A DNA stretch of 64,000 bases from Mangrovimonas xylaniphaga (GTDB lineage Bacteria > Bacteroidota > Bacteroidia > Flavobacteriales > Flavobacteriaceae), in NCBI RefSeq assembly GCF_001280435.1, contig NZ_LBIP01000013.1, positions 186,001 through 250,000 of the forward strand. Reading direction: 5' to 3'. The notes beneath the pieces are model-generated. The model had not been told where the DNA came from. It saw nothing but the letters and a program-made list of their open reading frames with translations, and did not search any database. Positions 6,830 to 16,527 of this stretch are shown here, in pieces. Made by a program: the position numbers and the translations under genes. Numbering within the stretch: the first letter of the stretch is position 1; every line of letters starts with the position of its first letter.

Positions 6830-8955
6830 TGCAAAGAAAGAACCTTCAACATATCACCCTTAAAAGGACCTTGGAAGCTCCCGAAAAGAGCCCTCAGGAA
6901 ACCTTTCAAACGGCCGAGGACATTCCGGTAAAAACCACCTACTCCAAAGCCGATTTGGAGGAAGTAGACCACCTAAATTTCGTAGCAGGGATCGCGCCCA
7001 ATTTACGTGGGCCTTACAGTACCATGTACGTGAGACGCCCTTGGACCATCAGGCAATATGCCGGTTTTTCCACAGCGCAGGAAAGTAATGCCTTTTATAG
7101 AAGAAATTTGGCCGCCGGTCAAAAAGGACTCTCCGTAGCCTTCGATTTGGCAACCCACAGAGGCTATGACTCCGACCACGAACGTGTGGTGGGCGACGTT
7201 GGAAAAGCAGGGGTAGCCATAGACTCCGTAGAGGACATGAAAGTGCTTTTCGACCAAATTCCATTGGACAAAATGAGCGTTTCCATGACCATGAACGGTG
7301 CAGTATTGCCCATCATGGCCTTTTACATCGTGGCTGCCGAAGAACAAGGCGTAAAACCCGAACAACTCTCTGGAACCATTCAAAATGACATCCTGAAGGA
7401 ATTTATGGTGCGTAATACCTATATCTACCCACCTACACCTTCCATGAAGATCATTTCGGATATTTTTGAATACACCAGCCAGCACATGCCAAAATTCAAC
7501 AGTATCAGTATTTCGGGCTACCATATGCAGGAAGCCGGTGCTACCTGCGATATTGAATTGGCATACACCTTGGCCGACGGATTGGAATACATCCGTAAAG
7601 GATTGGATGCAGGTATGGACATCGACACCTTTGCGCCTCGCCTATCCTTCTTTTGGGCCATTGGGATGAATCACTTTATGGAAATTGCCAAAATGAGGGC
7701 GGCCAGAATGCTCTGGGCAAAACTCCTGAAGCAATTCAATCCTAAAAATGAAAAATCACTGGCATTGCGTACCCACTGTCAAACTTCGGGTTGGAGCTTG
7801 ACGGAACAAGATCCGTTCAACAATGTGGCTCGAACTTGTATAGAAGCTGCTGCAGCAGCGTTTGGAGGCACCCAATCCTTGCATACCAACGCCTTGGATG
7901 AAGCCATTGCACTCCCAACGGATTTTTCGGCACGTATTGCAAGAAACACACAAATCTACCTTCAGGAAGAAACCCAAATTACCAAAACTGTGGATCCTTG
8001 GGGAGGCAGTTATTACGTAGAAAAACTTACCCATGACATTGCAGAAAAGGCTTGGGCGCTCATTGAGGAAGTAGAAGCACATGGAGGAATGACCAAAGCG
8101 ATCGAAGCTGGTATCCCTAAAATGAGAATTGAGGAAGCGGCGGCCCGTAAACAGGCCCGTATCGATTCTGGACAGGATATCATTGTTGGGGTGAATAACT
8201 ACAGATTGGAGCACGAAGCGCCCATCCAAACCTTGGAAGTAGACAACCAAACCGTACGAAACCAACAGATAGAACGCTTAAATAGACTAAAGGCCAAGCG
8301 TAACAGTGAAGCCGTAAAAAAGGCCCTTTCAAAACTAACCGAAGCCGCCCACAGCGGTGCCGAAAATTTATTGGCCCTAGCCGTAGAAGCAGCCCGCGAA
8401 CGTGCTACTTTAGGAGAAATCAGTGATGCTTTGGAAACAGTCTTCGGACGTTACAAGGCACAAATAAAATCAGTTTCAGGTGTGTACAGTAAAGAAATAA
8501 AAGAAGACGATTCCTTTAAAAAAGCAAGGGAATTAGCCGATACATTCGCCAATCAAGATGGTCGCAGACCGCGTATCATGATTGCCAAAATGGGACAGGA
8601 TGGTCACGACCGCGGCGCCAAAGTAGTCGCCACGGGTTATGCCGACATAGGTTTTGACGTGGATATTGGTCCATTGTTCCAGACCCCTCAGGAAGCTGCC
8701 AAACAGGCTGTTGAAAATGACGTCCACGTGTTGGGAGTATCCTCTTTGGCCGCCGGTCATAAAACCCTGGTACCACAGGTAGTAGAGGCCCTCAAAGCCT
8801 ATGGCCGTGAAGACATTTTAGTAATTGTTGGCGGGGTAATCCCAAAACAGGATTACCAATATTTATTTGATGCCGGCGCAGTAGCTGTATTTGGTCCTGG
8901 AACCAAGATTAGCGATGCAGCCATTCAAATTTTAGAAATTTTGATTGACGAATAA
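6829..8955 (+). CDS. mutB: Methylmalonyl-CoA mutase, large catalytic subunit
   Basis: Adenosylcobalamin-dependent mutase, 708 residues, normal length. The N-terminal substrate barrel includes [21 protein letters not shown] and the [16 protein letters not shown] segment. The C-terminal B12-binding domain (from about 575) shows the expected set: DGHDRG with the cobalt-ligating His, GVSSLAAGH, and the VGG loop. Together with mutA it serves propionate, odd-chain or branched-chain metabolism. No mutase chaperone (MeaB) or epimerase is in the window. It ends the operon; no clear terminator follows. Confidence 0.96.
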   Translation: MQRKNLQHITLKRTLEAPEKSPQETFQTAEDIPVKTTYSKADLEEVDHLNFVAGIAPNLRGPYSTMYVRRPWTIRQYAGFSTAQESNAFYRRNLAAGQKGLSVAFDLATHRGYDSDHERVVGDVGKAGVAIDSVEDMKVLFDQIPLDKMSVSMTMNGAVLPIMAFYIVAAEEQGVKPEQLSGTIQNDILKEFMVRNTYIYPPTPSMKIISDIFEYTSQHMPKFNSISISGYHMQEAGATCDIELAYTLADGLEYIRKGLDAGMDIDTFAPRLSFFWAIGMNHFMEIAKMRAARMLWAKLLKQFNPKNEKSLALRTHCQTSGWSLTEQDPFNNVARTCIEAAAAAFGGTQSLHTNALDEAIALPTDFSARIARNTQIYLQEETQITKTVDPWGGSYYVEKLTHDIAEKAWALIEEVEAHGGMTKAIEAGIPKMRIEEAAARKQARIDSGQDIIVGVNNYRLEHEAPIQTLEVDNQTVRNQQIERLNRLKAKRNSEAVKKALSKLTEAAHSGAENLLALAVEAARERATLGEISDALETVFGRYKAQIKSVSGVYSKEIKEDDSFKKARELADTFANQDGRRPRIMIAKMGQDGHDRGAKVVATGYADIGFDVDIGPLFQTPQEAAKQAVENDVHVLGVSSLAAGHKTLVPQVVEALKAYGREDILVIVGGVIPKQDYQYLFDAGAVAVFGPGTKISDAAIQILEILIDE

Positions 8956-9018
8956 AGAGTATCACCACCACATATAGCCCCAATAAACCCTTGCGAGACC
9001 AAGACTGCTTTGAAAATA

Positions 9019-9049
9019 AACGTTTAACGTTTGTTAACAATTAACGTTT
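9019..9049 (+). promoter_or_regulatory. Candidate operator upstream of parAB
   Basis: Between mutB and parA the heptamer AACGTTT occurs three times (9019, 9026, 9043) in 31 bp, the first two in tandem. A perfect 10-bp palindrome TTGTTAACAA lies at 9031-9040. This is compatible with a site for autoregulation or ParB-related binding but does not resemble the classical parS palindrome. A weak -7 box (TATTTTTA) follows at about 9071. Confidence 0.4.
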
Positions 9050-9101
9050 TTTAAACTCGCAAATAATCGTATTTTTACCAAGACAAAAACCAAATCAATT
9101 A

Positions 9102-9866
9102 ATGGGTAAAATCATTGCAATTGCAAATCAAAAAGGAGGCGTTGGAAAGACAACGACCTCGGTAAACTTAGCCGCTTCTTTAGGTGCTTTAGAAAAAAAA
9201 GTATTGCTTATCGATGCCGATCCTCAGGCCAATGCAACCTCAGGCCTTGGTATTGATGTTGAAAGCATTGAAATTGGAACCTATCAATTATTGGAGCATA
9301 CATTGCCCGTAGAGGAATGCATTATGCCAACCGAGTCCCCTAACGTAGATATCATTCCTGCGCACATCGACTTGGTGGCTATCGAAATTGAATTGGTTGA
9401 TAAGGACCAACGTGAATACATGATGAAAAAGGCCATTGGCCACTTAAAGTCAACTTATGACTATATCTTGATCGACTGTGCCCCATCTTTGGGCCTTTTG
9501 ACCTTGAACGCCCTAACCGCTTCGGACTCCGTAGTAATTCCTATCCAGTGTGAATATTTTGCTTTGGAAGGATTGGGCAAACTGTTGAACACCATCAAGA
9601 GTGTTCAAAAAATCCACAACCAGGATTTGGATATCGAGGGCATGTTGTTAACCATGTACGACGCCCGTTTACGCTTGTCTAACCAAGTGGTTGAGGAGGT
9701 TCAAAAACACTTTAGCGATATGGTGTTTGAAACCATCATCCAGCGTAATGTACGTTTGGGGGAAGCGCCTAGTTATGGTGAAAGCATCATCAACTATGAC
9801 GTGACCAGTAAAGGCGCCGTAAATTATTTAAATTTGGCGAAAGAAATCATTAAAAAGAATGAGTAA
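9102..9866 (+). CDS. parA: Chromosome partitioning ATPase ParA/Soj
   Basis: 254 residues. The deviant Walker A motif is KGGVGKTT (residues 11-18), and DADPQANATSGLG and DCAPSLGLLTLNAL correspond to the Walker A' and B regions. ParA ATPases form nucleoid-bound dimers that move ParB-parS complexes and thereby segregate origins. It overlaps parB by one base, as usual for the pair. Confidence 0.95.
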   Translation: MGKIIAIANQKGGVGKTTTSVNLAASLGALEKKVLLIDADPQANATSGLGIDVESIEIGTYQLLEHTLPVEECIMPTESPNVDIIPAHIDLVAIEIELVDKDQREYMMKKAIGHLKSTYDYILIDCAPSLGLLTLNALTASDSVVIPIQCEYFALEGLGKLLNTIKSVQKIHNQDLDIEGMLLTMYDARLRLSNQVVEEVQKHFSDMVFETIIQRNVRLGEAPSYGESIINYDVTSKGAVNYLNLAKEIIKKNE

Positions 9867-10777
9867 TGGCGAAGGTAGTAAAAAAGCAGGCCTTAGGAAG
9901 AGGACTTTCCGCACTTCTTAAGGACCCTACTAATGATATAAGTTCTGTTCAAGATAAAAATGCCGATAAGGTTATTGGAAATATTGTGGATTTGGATATC
10001 ACTTCCATTGAAATCAATCCATTCCAGCCCCGTACCAATTTTAACGAAGAAGCTCTTCGTGAATTGGCCACTTCCATCAAGGAGCTTGGGGTCATCCAAC
10101 CTATTACGGTTAGAAAATTAGATTTCAACAAATACCAATTGGTATCTGGAGAGCGTCGTTTTAGAGCCTCCAAATTATTGGGCTTGGAAACCATTCCTGC
10201 CTACATCCGTATTGCCAACGACCAAGAGTCTTTGGAAATGGCCTTGGTGGAGAACATCCAACGTCAAGATCTGGATCCTATAGAAATCGCTTTATCCTAC
10301 CAACGTTTGATTGATGAAATCAACTTGACTCAGGAACAAATGAGCGACCGTGTGGGGAAAAAGCGCTCTACAATTGCCAACTACCTCCGTTTGTTAAAAT
10401 TGGATCCAATCATCCAAACAGGGATGCGTGATGGCTTTATTTCCATGGGACATGGTCGTGCCATCATCAATATTGAAGATCAAAACGCCCAATTGGAGAT
10501 TTACGAAAAAATCATTTCCAATAAATTATCCGTACGTGATACCGAAGCCTTGGTAAAAACCTACCAAGAAGAAAAAACTGTTAAAGTACCGAAAAGCAAA
10601 TCAGGCGAACAGGAACTACCTGTGTTCATCAAAGATGGGATTAAGGAGTTCTCGGAATACTTTGGACACAAAATCAACGTTAAAGTTTCCAAGAATGGTA
10701 AAGGAACCATTTCCATTCCCTTCCATTCCGAAGAAGATTTTAACCGTATGCAAAAATTAGTTAAAGGTGTCAAATAA
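9866..10777 (+). CDS. parB: Chromosome partitioning protein ParB
   Basis: 303 residues. Opens with QALGRGLSALL, typical of ParB N-termini. The ParB/Srx CTPase domain (about 45-135) includes GERRFRA, and VENIQRQDLDPIE leads into the helix-turn-helix (QEQMSDRVGKKRSTIANYLRLL). The C-terminus is the dimerisation part. ParB loads on parS sites as a CTP-dependent clamp. I did not find a classical parS sequence in the window. Confidence 0.95.
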   Translation: MAKVVKKQALGRGLSALLKDPTNDISSVQDKNADKVIGNIVDLDITSIEINPFQPRTNFNEEALRELATSIKELGVIQPITVRKLDFNKYQLVSGERRFRASKLLGLETIPAYIRIANDQESLEMALVENIQRQDLDPIEIALSYQRLIDEINLTQEQMSDRVGKKRSTIANYLRLLKLDPIIQTGMRDGFISMGHGRAIINIEDQNAQLEIYEKIISNKLSVRDTEALVKTYQEEKTVKVPKSKSGEQELPVFIKDGIKEFSEYFGHKINVKVSKNGKGTISIPFHSEEDFNRMQKLVKGVK

Positions 10778-11381
10778 GCTTTTTTATAGTACGCTTTTTT
10801 TCATCCTATGTCATCTTTCAGGTAACGCTCAAACTCAAACGGACAGCACGGCTGTAAACACCGACCTAATGGTGGTTCAAGACAGTGTAAAACGTCGTCC
10901 ATTGAATATATTGGCTCCTTCAAAGGCTGCTTTCTATTCTGCTGTGTTACCTGGTTTAGGACAGGCCTACAACAAGAAATACTGGAAAATCCCGATTGTT
11001 TATGCAGCATTGGGAACCGGTATTTACTTTTATGTAGACAATAGTAAGCAGTACGACCGCTACCGCGATGCCTACAAACGTCGTTTGGCCGGTTTTAAGG
11101 ATGATGAGTTTTGGGGTGAAGATTCTGAAGGAAATCCTTTGGAGAATCCGCGACTTTCCAAAGAAGGTCTTATCAGAGCCCAAAAAACTTTACGTAGTAA
11201 CAAAGAAGTGTCACTTTTGGTGACCTTAGGACTATATGCCCTTAACATTATAGATGCCAATGTCGACGCGCATTTACTGCAATACAATATCGACGAGAAC
11301 TTGGCATTGAAACCTCACTTTAAATATAACGAACAAGATAATAGTTCCGATTTGGGACTTACCCTCAATTTTAAATTTTAG
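10767..11381 (+). CDS. DUF5683 membrane protein
   Basis: 204 residues with a GTG start that overlaps the parB end by 11 nt. It has an N-terminal signal (cleavage around GNAQ), then the segment KAAFYSAVLPGLGQAYNKKYWK followed by a hydrophobic stretch, diagnostic of DUF5683. The function of the family is unknown. The order parA-parB-DUF5683-dapB-lepB is, from memory, conserved in Flavobacteriaceae. Confidence 0.85.
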   Translation: MSNKLFYSTLFFILCHLSGNAQTQTDSTAVNTDLMVVQDSVKRRPLNILAPSKAAFYSAVLPGLGQAYNKKYWKIPIVYAALGTGIYFYVDNSKQYDRYRDAYKRRLAGFKDDEFWGEDSEGNPLENPRLSKEGLIRAQKTLRSNKEVSLLVTLGLYALNIIDANVDAHLLQYNIDENLALKPHFKYNEQDNSSDLGLTLNFKF

Positions 11382-11384
11382 ATC

Positions 11385-12089
11385 ATGAAAATAGCCTTAT
11401 TGGGATACGGAAAAATGGGAAAGGCCATCGAAGCCATTGCCATCGACCGTGGACACTCTATTGTAATTAAAGCCAATGCCGATACCGATGATTATGATAT
11501 TACCGAAGCTGATGTAGCCATAGATTTTAGTGTACCCTCTTCGGCATTTAAAAATATCTCCAAGTGCCTTAGCAACGGAGTACCTGTCATTTCAGGAACC
11601 ACTGGATGGCTTCAGGACTACGACAAGGCAGTTGAGCTTTGTAATGCCAATGAAGGCGCCTTTATTTATGCGTCTAATTTCAGTCTTGGTGTCAACCTCT
11701 TTTTTGAGTTGAACCGTGTGTTGGCCAACTTGATGAAAGGACAACCGCAATACCAAGTGAGCATGGAGGAAATCCACCACACTCAAAAATTGGATGCCCC
11801 TAGCGGAACGGCCATTACACTAGCCGAAGGAATTATCGACAACAATGCCACCTACAACAATTGGACTTTGGAAGCGCCGCAAGAGGACCAAATCCAAATT
11901 GAAGCGAAACGTATTGCCGACGTTCCAGGAACCCACATAATCAACTACGATTCTGAAATTGATTCCATTCAAATTTCGCACACCGCACACAACCGTCAAG
12001 GGTTTGCTTTGGGTGCCGTGATTGCTGCGGAATGGATTGTTGGGAAAAAAGGTGTATTTTCGATGAAAAATGTGTTAAACATTGGTTAA
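11385..12089 (+). CDS. dapB: 4-hydroxy-tetrahydrodipicolinate reductase
   Basis: Reduces 4-hydroxy-tetrahydrodipicolinate in the diaminopimelate/lysine pathway with NAD(P)H. 234 residues. The Rossmann motif is GYGKMGKAI at residues 7-15. DFSVPS and SGTTGW follow, with the catalytic/substrate segment EIHHTQKLDAPSGTA (His pair and Lys). dapD for a later step lies at 56004. Starts 3 bp after the DUF5683 gene. Confidence 0.95.
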   Translation: MKIALLGYGKMGKAIEAIAIDRGHSIVIKANADTDDYDITEADVAIDFSVPSSAFKNISKCLSNGVPVISGTTGWLQDYDKAVELCNANEGAFIYASNFSLGVNLFFELNRVLANLMKGQPQYQVSMEEIHHTQKLDAPSGTAITLAEGIIDNNATYNNWTLEAPQEDQIQIEAKRIADVPGTHIINYDSEIDSIQISHTAHNRQGFALGAVIAAEWIVGKKGVFSMKNVLNIG

Positions 12090-12145
12090 GGAGCCATTTC
12101 TTCTTTACCTTTTTCGATACATTTCAACTTACTAAACTCTAAAAC

Positions 12146-13681
12146 ATGACATTATCACAATGGTTTATCTTTTTCCTTGCCATACAACTAATCCACGGCT
12201 TGGGAACCTGGAAACTTTATGTTAAAGCAGGACGTCAGGCATGGGAAGCATTTGTTCCCGTTTACAATGCCGTCATCCTCATGAAAATCATTAACAGACC
12301 TTGGTGGTGGACCATTTTGTTATTTGTTCCTATTGTGAACCTAATCATGTTTCCGGTGGTTTGGGTAGAGACAGCTAGAAGCTTTAAAAAGAATTCTACC
12401 ACTGATACCCTTTTGGCTGTTGCTACTTTAGGATTTTACAATTATTATCTAAACTATGTAGCGGATGTAGAATATGTTGAAAATCGTGATTTACATCCCC
12501 GAACTGCTTTTGGGGATTGGGTAAGCTCGATCCTGTTCGCCATTGTAGCCGCAACCATTGTGCACACCTATTTTATTCAACCGTTTACTATTCCTACCTC
12601 CTCTTTGGAAAAGACTCTTTTGGTAGGAGATTTCCTGTTTGTTAGTAAAGTAAACTATGGTGCAAGAATCCCAATGACCACTATTGCCGCGCCTATGGTA
12701 CACGATACCATTCCCGGTGCCAAAATAAAATCGTATATCCCAAAATTTGAATTGCCTTATTTAAGACTCCCTGGTTTTGAAGATATCGAGCGCAATGACA
12801 TTGTGGTGTTCAATTGGCCTGTAGATACCATGCTGGACATGTATCACACCGATAAGTATTACTACAAACCTATCGACAAAAAAACCAACTATGTAAAACG
12901 TTGCGTGGGTATTCCAGGGGATTCTTTGGAATTAAGAGATGGCTATGTTTACATCAACGGAGAGCAAAATGACCTTCCAGATCGTGCCAAGCTGCAATTC
13001 TCTTATGAAATCTCTTTTAAAAGAAATATCCATCCACAAGAAATTGTAGCGATGTTGAATCGTTACGACATTACAGACGGTTTGGCTTATGGAAGAAGTC
13101 AAGGGTCTTATTTAATTCCTGCTGCTTCTGATGAAGCCATTGCTCGTTTAAAAAACCACCCAGATGTGGCAGACATCGTTTCTTTAAAAAATCCTAAAGG
13201 AGAAAGATCTTCTGGAATTTTCCCAAGTAATGTTGCCTACAACTGGAACAACGACAATTTTGGACCATTGTATATCCCTAAAGAAGGAGCTACCATCGAT
13301 TTGAATCTTGAAACATTGCCACTTTACAAACACTTAATTACCCATTACGAAGGGCATAAATTGTCAGTTAATGGAAATCAAATCCTTGTAGATGGACAAC
13401 CTACTACTAGTTACACCTTTGCCAAGGATTATTACTGGATGATGGGAGACAACCGTCATAATTCACAAGATTCACGTGTTTGGGGCTTTGTACCATTTGA
13501 TCACGTGGTTGGGAAACCTGTATTTATCTGGATGAGCTGGGGCAATGGCAAACCGCGTTGGGAGCGTTGGTTCACCACTGTTGAAGGTAGTGGCAAGCCT
13601 ACTTCCTACTTAATTCCGTTCTTGGTGTTATTGGCAGGTTGGTTTGGCTTCAGCAAATGGAGAAAACGAAAAGCAGAATAA
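12146..13681 (+). CDS. lepB: Signal peptidase I with N-terminal DUF5684-like membrane domain
   Basis: Membrane-bound serine protease (S26) that removes Sec signal peptides. 511 residues, long for the family. Residues 1-105 form a multi-helix domain resembling DUF5684 (WEAFVPVYNAVILMKIINRPWWW). The S26 domain follows a helix at about 125-143. The nucleophile region is IPTSSLEKTLLVGD (Ser153 by alignment with SGSMxPT), the general-base region is VKRCVGIPGD (Lys251), and the late box is MGDNRHNSQDSR. Long insertions separate the boxes, and a final helix precedes a Lys/Arg tail. Confidence 0.92.
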   Translation: MTLSQWFIFFLAIQLIHGLGTWKLYVKAGRQAWEAFVPVYNAVILMKIINRPWWWTILLFVPIVNLIMFPVVWVETARSFKKNSTTDTLLAVATLGFYNYYLNYVADVEYVENRDLHPRTAFGDWVSSILFAIVAATIVHTYFIQPFTIPTSSLEKTLLVGDFLFVSKVNYGARIPMTTIAAPMVHDTIPGAKIKSYIPKFELPYLRLPGFEDIERNDIVVFNWPVDTMLDMYHTDKYYYKPIDKKTNYVKRCVGIPGDSLELRDGYVYINGEQNDLPDRAKLQFSYEISFKRNIHPQEIVAMLNRYDITDGLAYGRSQGSYLIPAASDEAIARLKNHPDVADIVSLKNPKGERSSGIFPSNVAYNWNNDNFGPLYIPKEGATIDLNLETLPLYKHLITHYEGHKLSVNGNQILVDGQPTTSYTFAKDYYWMMGDNRHNSQDSRVWGFVPFDHVVGKPVFIWMSWGNGKPRWERWFTTVEGSGKPTSYLIPFLVLLAGWFGFSKWRKRKAE

Positions 13682-13716
13682 ACATTCTCTAGTTTCTAAT
13701 AGATTTTTTAGTAGTT

Positions 13717-14337
13717 ATGGATATTGTCATACACCCTACCTATTTTCCCAATGTGGCGCATTTTGCAGCACTATTGCAGGCAAAAACTATCACCTTGGAA
13801 ATGTGTGACAACTATCAAAAACAAACCTACCGTAACCGCGCCTATATATATGCGGCCAATGGTAAGCTGCTTTTGAATATTCCTATTAAGCATACCCAAA
13901 AAAACCGACAGCTATACAAGGATGTAAAAATTGCCAACGACACCGATTGGCAATTGCTTCATTGGAAATCTTTGGAATCGGCCTATCGAACCTCCCCATA
14001 TTTTGAGTTTTACGAAGTCGATTTGGAACCTCTGTTCAAAACACCTTTTGAATATCTTTTAGACTTCAATTTGAAGTGTTTTGAAACTATTTGTGAATGT
14101 CTGCAATTGGACATCAACTTTGAAACCACTAGCGAGTATCACAAAGACCCGACTCCGCTAGAAGATTTTAGAAGCTTGGTGAATAGCAAAGGAGAACCCC
14201 AAAGAGACTTTGAAGCTTACACCCAAGTGTTTGGCGACAAACATGGTTTTATTTCCAACTTGAGCATCTTGGATTTGTTATTTTGCGAAGGCCCTAATGC
14301 CATTACCTATCTGGAAGCTCAGAAACTACAAAAGTAA
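13717..14337 (+). CDS. WbqC-like protein
   Basis: 206 residues matching the WbqC family throughout: HPTYFPNVAHFAALLQA near the start, QTYRNRAYIYAANGKLLLNIPI, and WKSLESAYRTSPYFEFYE. WbqC-like proteins occur in glycan biosynthesis loci but their activity is poorly defined. Starts 35 bp after lepB and its stop overlaps the next start by one base. Confidence 0.88.
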   Translation: MDIVIHPTYFPNVAHFAALLQAKTITLEMCDNYQKQTYRNRAYIYAANGKLLLNIPIKHTQKNRQLYKDVKIANDTDWQLLHWKSLESAYRTSPYFEFYEVDLEPLFKTPFEYLLDFNLKCFETICECLQLDINFETTSEYHKDPTPLEDFRSLVNSKGEPQRDFEAYTQVFGDKHGFISNLSILDLLFCEGPNAITYLEAQKLQK

Positions 14338-14645
14338 TGCTACAAACCATTATACATTACGGGATTCACTTTATGCTTCCCGTGTTGGTTTCAATTATCT
14401 TTTTTAAACCAAAATGGCTAATGGCAACACTCATTATGTGGGCCTGTTTTGCCATCGATTTAGATCACTTACTGGCAACCCCTATGTTTGACCCCACACG
14501 CTGTAGCATAAATTTCCATCCACTTCACTCCTATTATGCCATTGCAGTTTATGCCGCACTTTCATTTTGGAAACCTAGTAGAATTTTGGGAATTGGCCTG
14601 CTCATTCACATTTTGGCAGACTCGGTAGACTGCCTAATGATGTAG
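14337..14645 (+). CDS. DUF6122 membrane protein
   Basis: 102 residues with three hydrophobic helices. Conserved polar residues lie in between: HYGIHF, DLDHLLA and FHPLHSYYAI, giving a His/Asp pattern reminiscent of membrane-embedded metal-dependent hydrolases. Family function is unknown. The last 12 bases overlap the 3' end of the convergent gene at 14634-15656. Confidence 0.8.
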   Translation: MLQTIIHYGIHFMLPVLVSIIFFKPKWLMATLIMWACFAIDLDHLLATPMFDPTRCSINFHPLHSYYAIAVYAALSFWKPSRILGIGLLIHILADSVDCLMM

Positions 14646-15656
14646 CTTTAATTTGGTCATGATGGGATAATGATCGGAAAGTTCGGTATCGAAGGTTTTA
14701 AAACTGTTCACCTCAAAATCCTTATCCGCTAAAATAAAATCAATCCTTACTGGGAAAAACTTGAAGTTAAAAGTTCGTCCAAAACCATTTCCGGCCTCTA
14801 CAAAAGTATCTTGAAGCTCTCCTTTGATTTCCTTATACACATAGGAATAGGCCGTATTGTTGAAATCGCCACAAATAATCATTTTATAAGGACATTTCGC
14901 CTTGTTCCTTAAAAAGAGTTCTGTCTGGCTTTGTTGCATCTTAAAAGTGCCTCCAACGCGCTTAAACAGGTTCTCTGAGGATTCCTCGGCCAACTTTTCC
15001 ACATTAGGGTCAATCCTCAGGGATTGTAAATGCACATTGTAGATTCTAATGGTATCCTTCAATTTTACAATATCCACATAAATGGCGTTGTTCGAAGAAT
15101 TTGGAAACTCAATAGAACCGGAATTCACAATAGGGTATTTTGAAAAAATGGCCTGCCCACTCTTTACTTTATTTCCCGACACCTTTTCAAACTTATGATA
15201 ATTTTTAAGTTGAATGCTTTCATCTGGACGGTATTCCTGAAGGCTTATAATATCTGGTTCCTGCGTTTTGATAAAGCTCAACATCTCTTTCTTAACGTCT
15301 TTGTCTTTGATCCATTCAAACAAATTGAACAAACGCACATTATATGTCATCACCGAAAGGTTGGCCTCATCTTCGACATCTTTGGAAGACGAAAATTTAT
15401 AAAGTGAAAACAGATAGGTATAACCAATACTTAGAACCAAGAGCGACAACAATAATTGCTTCTTGACTTTGAGCAACCAATAAATGACAAAAAGAATATT
15501 GAGGAGGATGAGTACCGGAACCGCTAAACTAAGCACCGATAAAAAAGCAAATTTACCAGGCGATACGTGAGGTAAAATATAAGATAGCAACAACATGGTT
15601 GCTACAATGGAGTTAATGAAGAATACTAATTTTTCAATGATTTTTAGTCGCTTCAT
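14634..15656 (-). CDS. Endonuclease/exonuclease/phosphatase-fold membrane protein
   Basis: 340 residues. Three N-terminal transmembrane helices (about 10-100) precede a complete EEP domain: SLQEYRP (catalytic Glu), GDFNNTAYS (Asp/Asn) and a final LSDHYPI (Asp-His). Substrates of this subfamily are unknown; by fold they may be phosphodiesters or phospholipid headgroups outside the cytoplasm. It ends the minus-strand block, 6 bp after the rhomboid gene. Confidence 0.88.
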   Translation of the reverse strand: MKRLKIIEKLVFFINSIVATMLLLSYILPHVSPGKFAFLSVLSLAVPVLILLNILFVIYWLLKVKKQLLLSLLVLSIGYTYLFSLYKFSSSKDVEDEANLSVMTYNVRLFNLFEWIKDKDVKKEMLSFIKTQEPDIISLQEYRPDESIQLKNYHKFEKVSGNKVKSGQAIFSKYPIVNSGSIEFPNSSNNAIYVDIVKLKDTIRIYNVHLQSLRIDPNVEKLAEESSENLFKRVGGTFKMQQSQTELFLRNKAKCPYKMIICGDFNNTAYSYVYKEIKGELQDTFVEAGNGFGRTFNFKFFPVRIDFILADKDFEVNSFKTFDTELSDHYPIMTKLKLHH

Positions 15657-15662
15657 ACAGTC

Positions 15663-16526
15663 TTAATCCTTTCCTGCTTTAAACAAAAATGATTTTTCTT
15701 CCTGCGTCAAACTTTCATAGCCGCTCTTGCCAATTTTATCCAAAATAAGATCAATGCGCTTTTGTTTGGTAAATGCGTTGAATTCTTCTTTGTTATGGCC
15801 CACAAAAGATTTAGCTTTACTTCTATGCACAGTTTTTAAAGGCGACTTAGGCTTAAAGAAACTCTCAATCCATCCCATAAAATTTTCAAACCACTTGCCA
15901 ATATCTTTGCCTTTTGTGAGCTGTTGCGCATAAACATATCCCAGCAAACTTCCTCCCAAATGCGCCACATAGCCTCCTTGATTCAAACTGAACAATCCCA
16001 AAACATCGATCACTACCATGGCCACACCAATATACCAAAGCTTGATATTAAAAGTCATTAAACGGGCTTCTTTGTGTGGCATATAGGCACTTAAAAATAT
16101 AATCAAGGCGCGCACACCTGCAGATGCTCCAACAAGGGTTCCTACATTTTTTAACTGTGATTGAGGAAACAGATTATAGACCAACAAAAAGGCCAATCCA
16201 CCGGAAACAATCCCCATAAAGTAGATGTTCAAAGCCGTTTTGGTACGGAACAAATTGAGCATCATTTGGGAAATAAAGTACAGAATAAGCATGTTGAGTG
16301 CCACATGCCAAAACCCATAGTGCACAAAACCATAAGTAAACAAAGACCAAGGCTGATGGATAAAATCCTCAAAACGTTTAGGCAATTCAAACCAATGTAA
16401 GCTAGTTCCGTAGGCCTTAAAAAGAATTAAGGAGATAAGGAACACCACGATATTAATACCAATGATTTTTTCAAAGGCATTTAATCGCTTGAGCTTATAT
16501 TGTATGTCCTGACTCAAGGAAGTCAT
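15663..16526 (-). CDS. Rhomboid family intramembrane serine protease, C-terminally extended
   Basis: 287 residues, six predicted helices. The nucleophile motif is GASAGVRAL (Ser) and the catalytic His is in VAHLGGSLLGY. HxxxN is present as HVALNMLIL. The C-terminus (about 215-287) is a soluble tail with DLILDKIGKSGYESLTQEEKS, resembling the DUF6576 tail of some Bacteroidota rhomboids. It lies 1 bp after a second rhomboid gene. Confidence 0.9.
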   Translation of the reverse strand: MTSLSQDIQYKLKRLNAFEKIIGINIVVFLISLILFKAYGTSLHWFELPKRFEDFIHQPWSLFTYGFVHYGFWHVALNMLILYFISQMMLNLFRTKTALNIYFMGIVSGGLAFLLVYNLFPQSQLKNVGTLVGASAGVRALIIFLSAYMPHKEARLMTFNIKLWYIGVAMVVIDVLGLFSLNQGGYVAHLGGSLLGYVYAQQLTKGKDIGKWFENFMGWIESFFKPKSPLKTVHRSKAKSFVGHNKEEFNAFTKQKRIDLILDKIGKSGYESLTQEEKSFLFKAGKD

Positions 16527-16527
16527 A

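Noticed and set aside
7003-8265. Minus-strand open frames opposite mutB
   Set aside because: No recognisable protein features; mutB is complete and conserved on the plus strand.
9102-10777. parAB as a plasmid partition locus
   Set aside because: It sits amid housekeeping genes (dapB, lepB, mutAB) in an order I believe is conserved; no replication initiator gene is seen.
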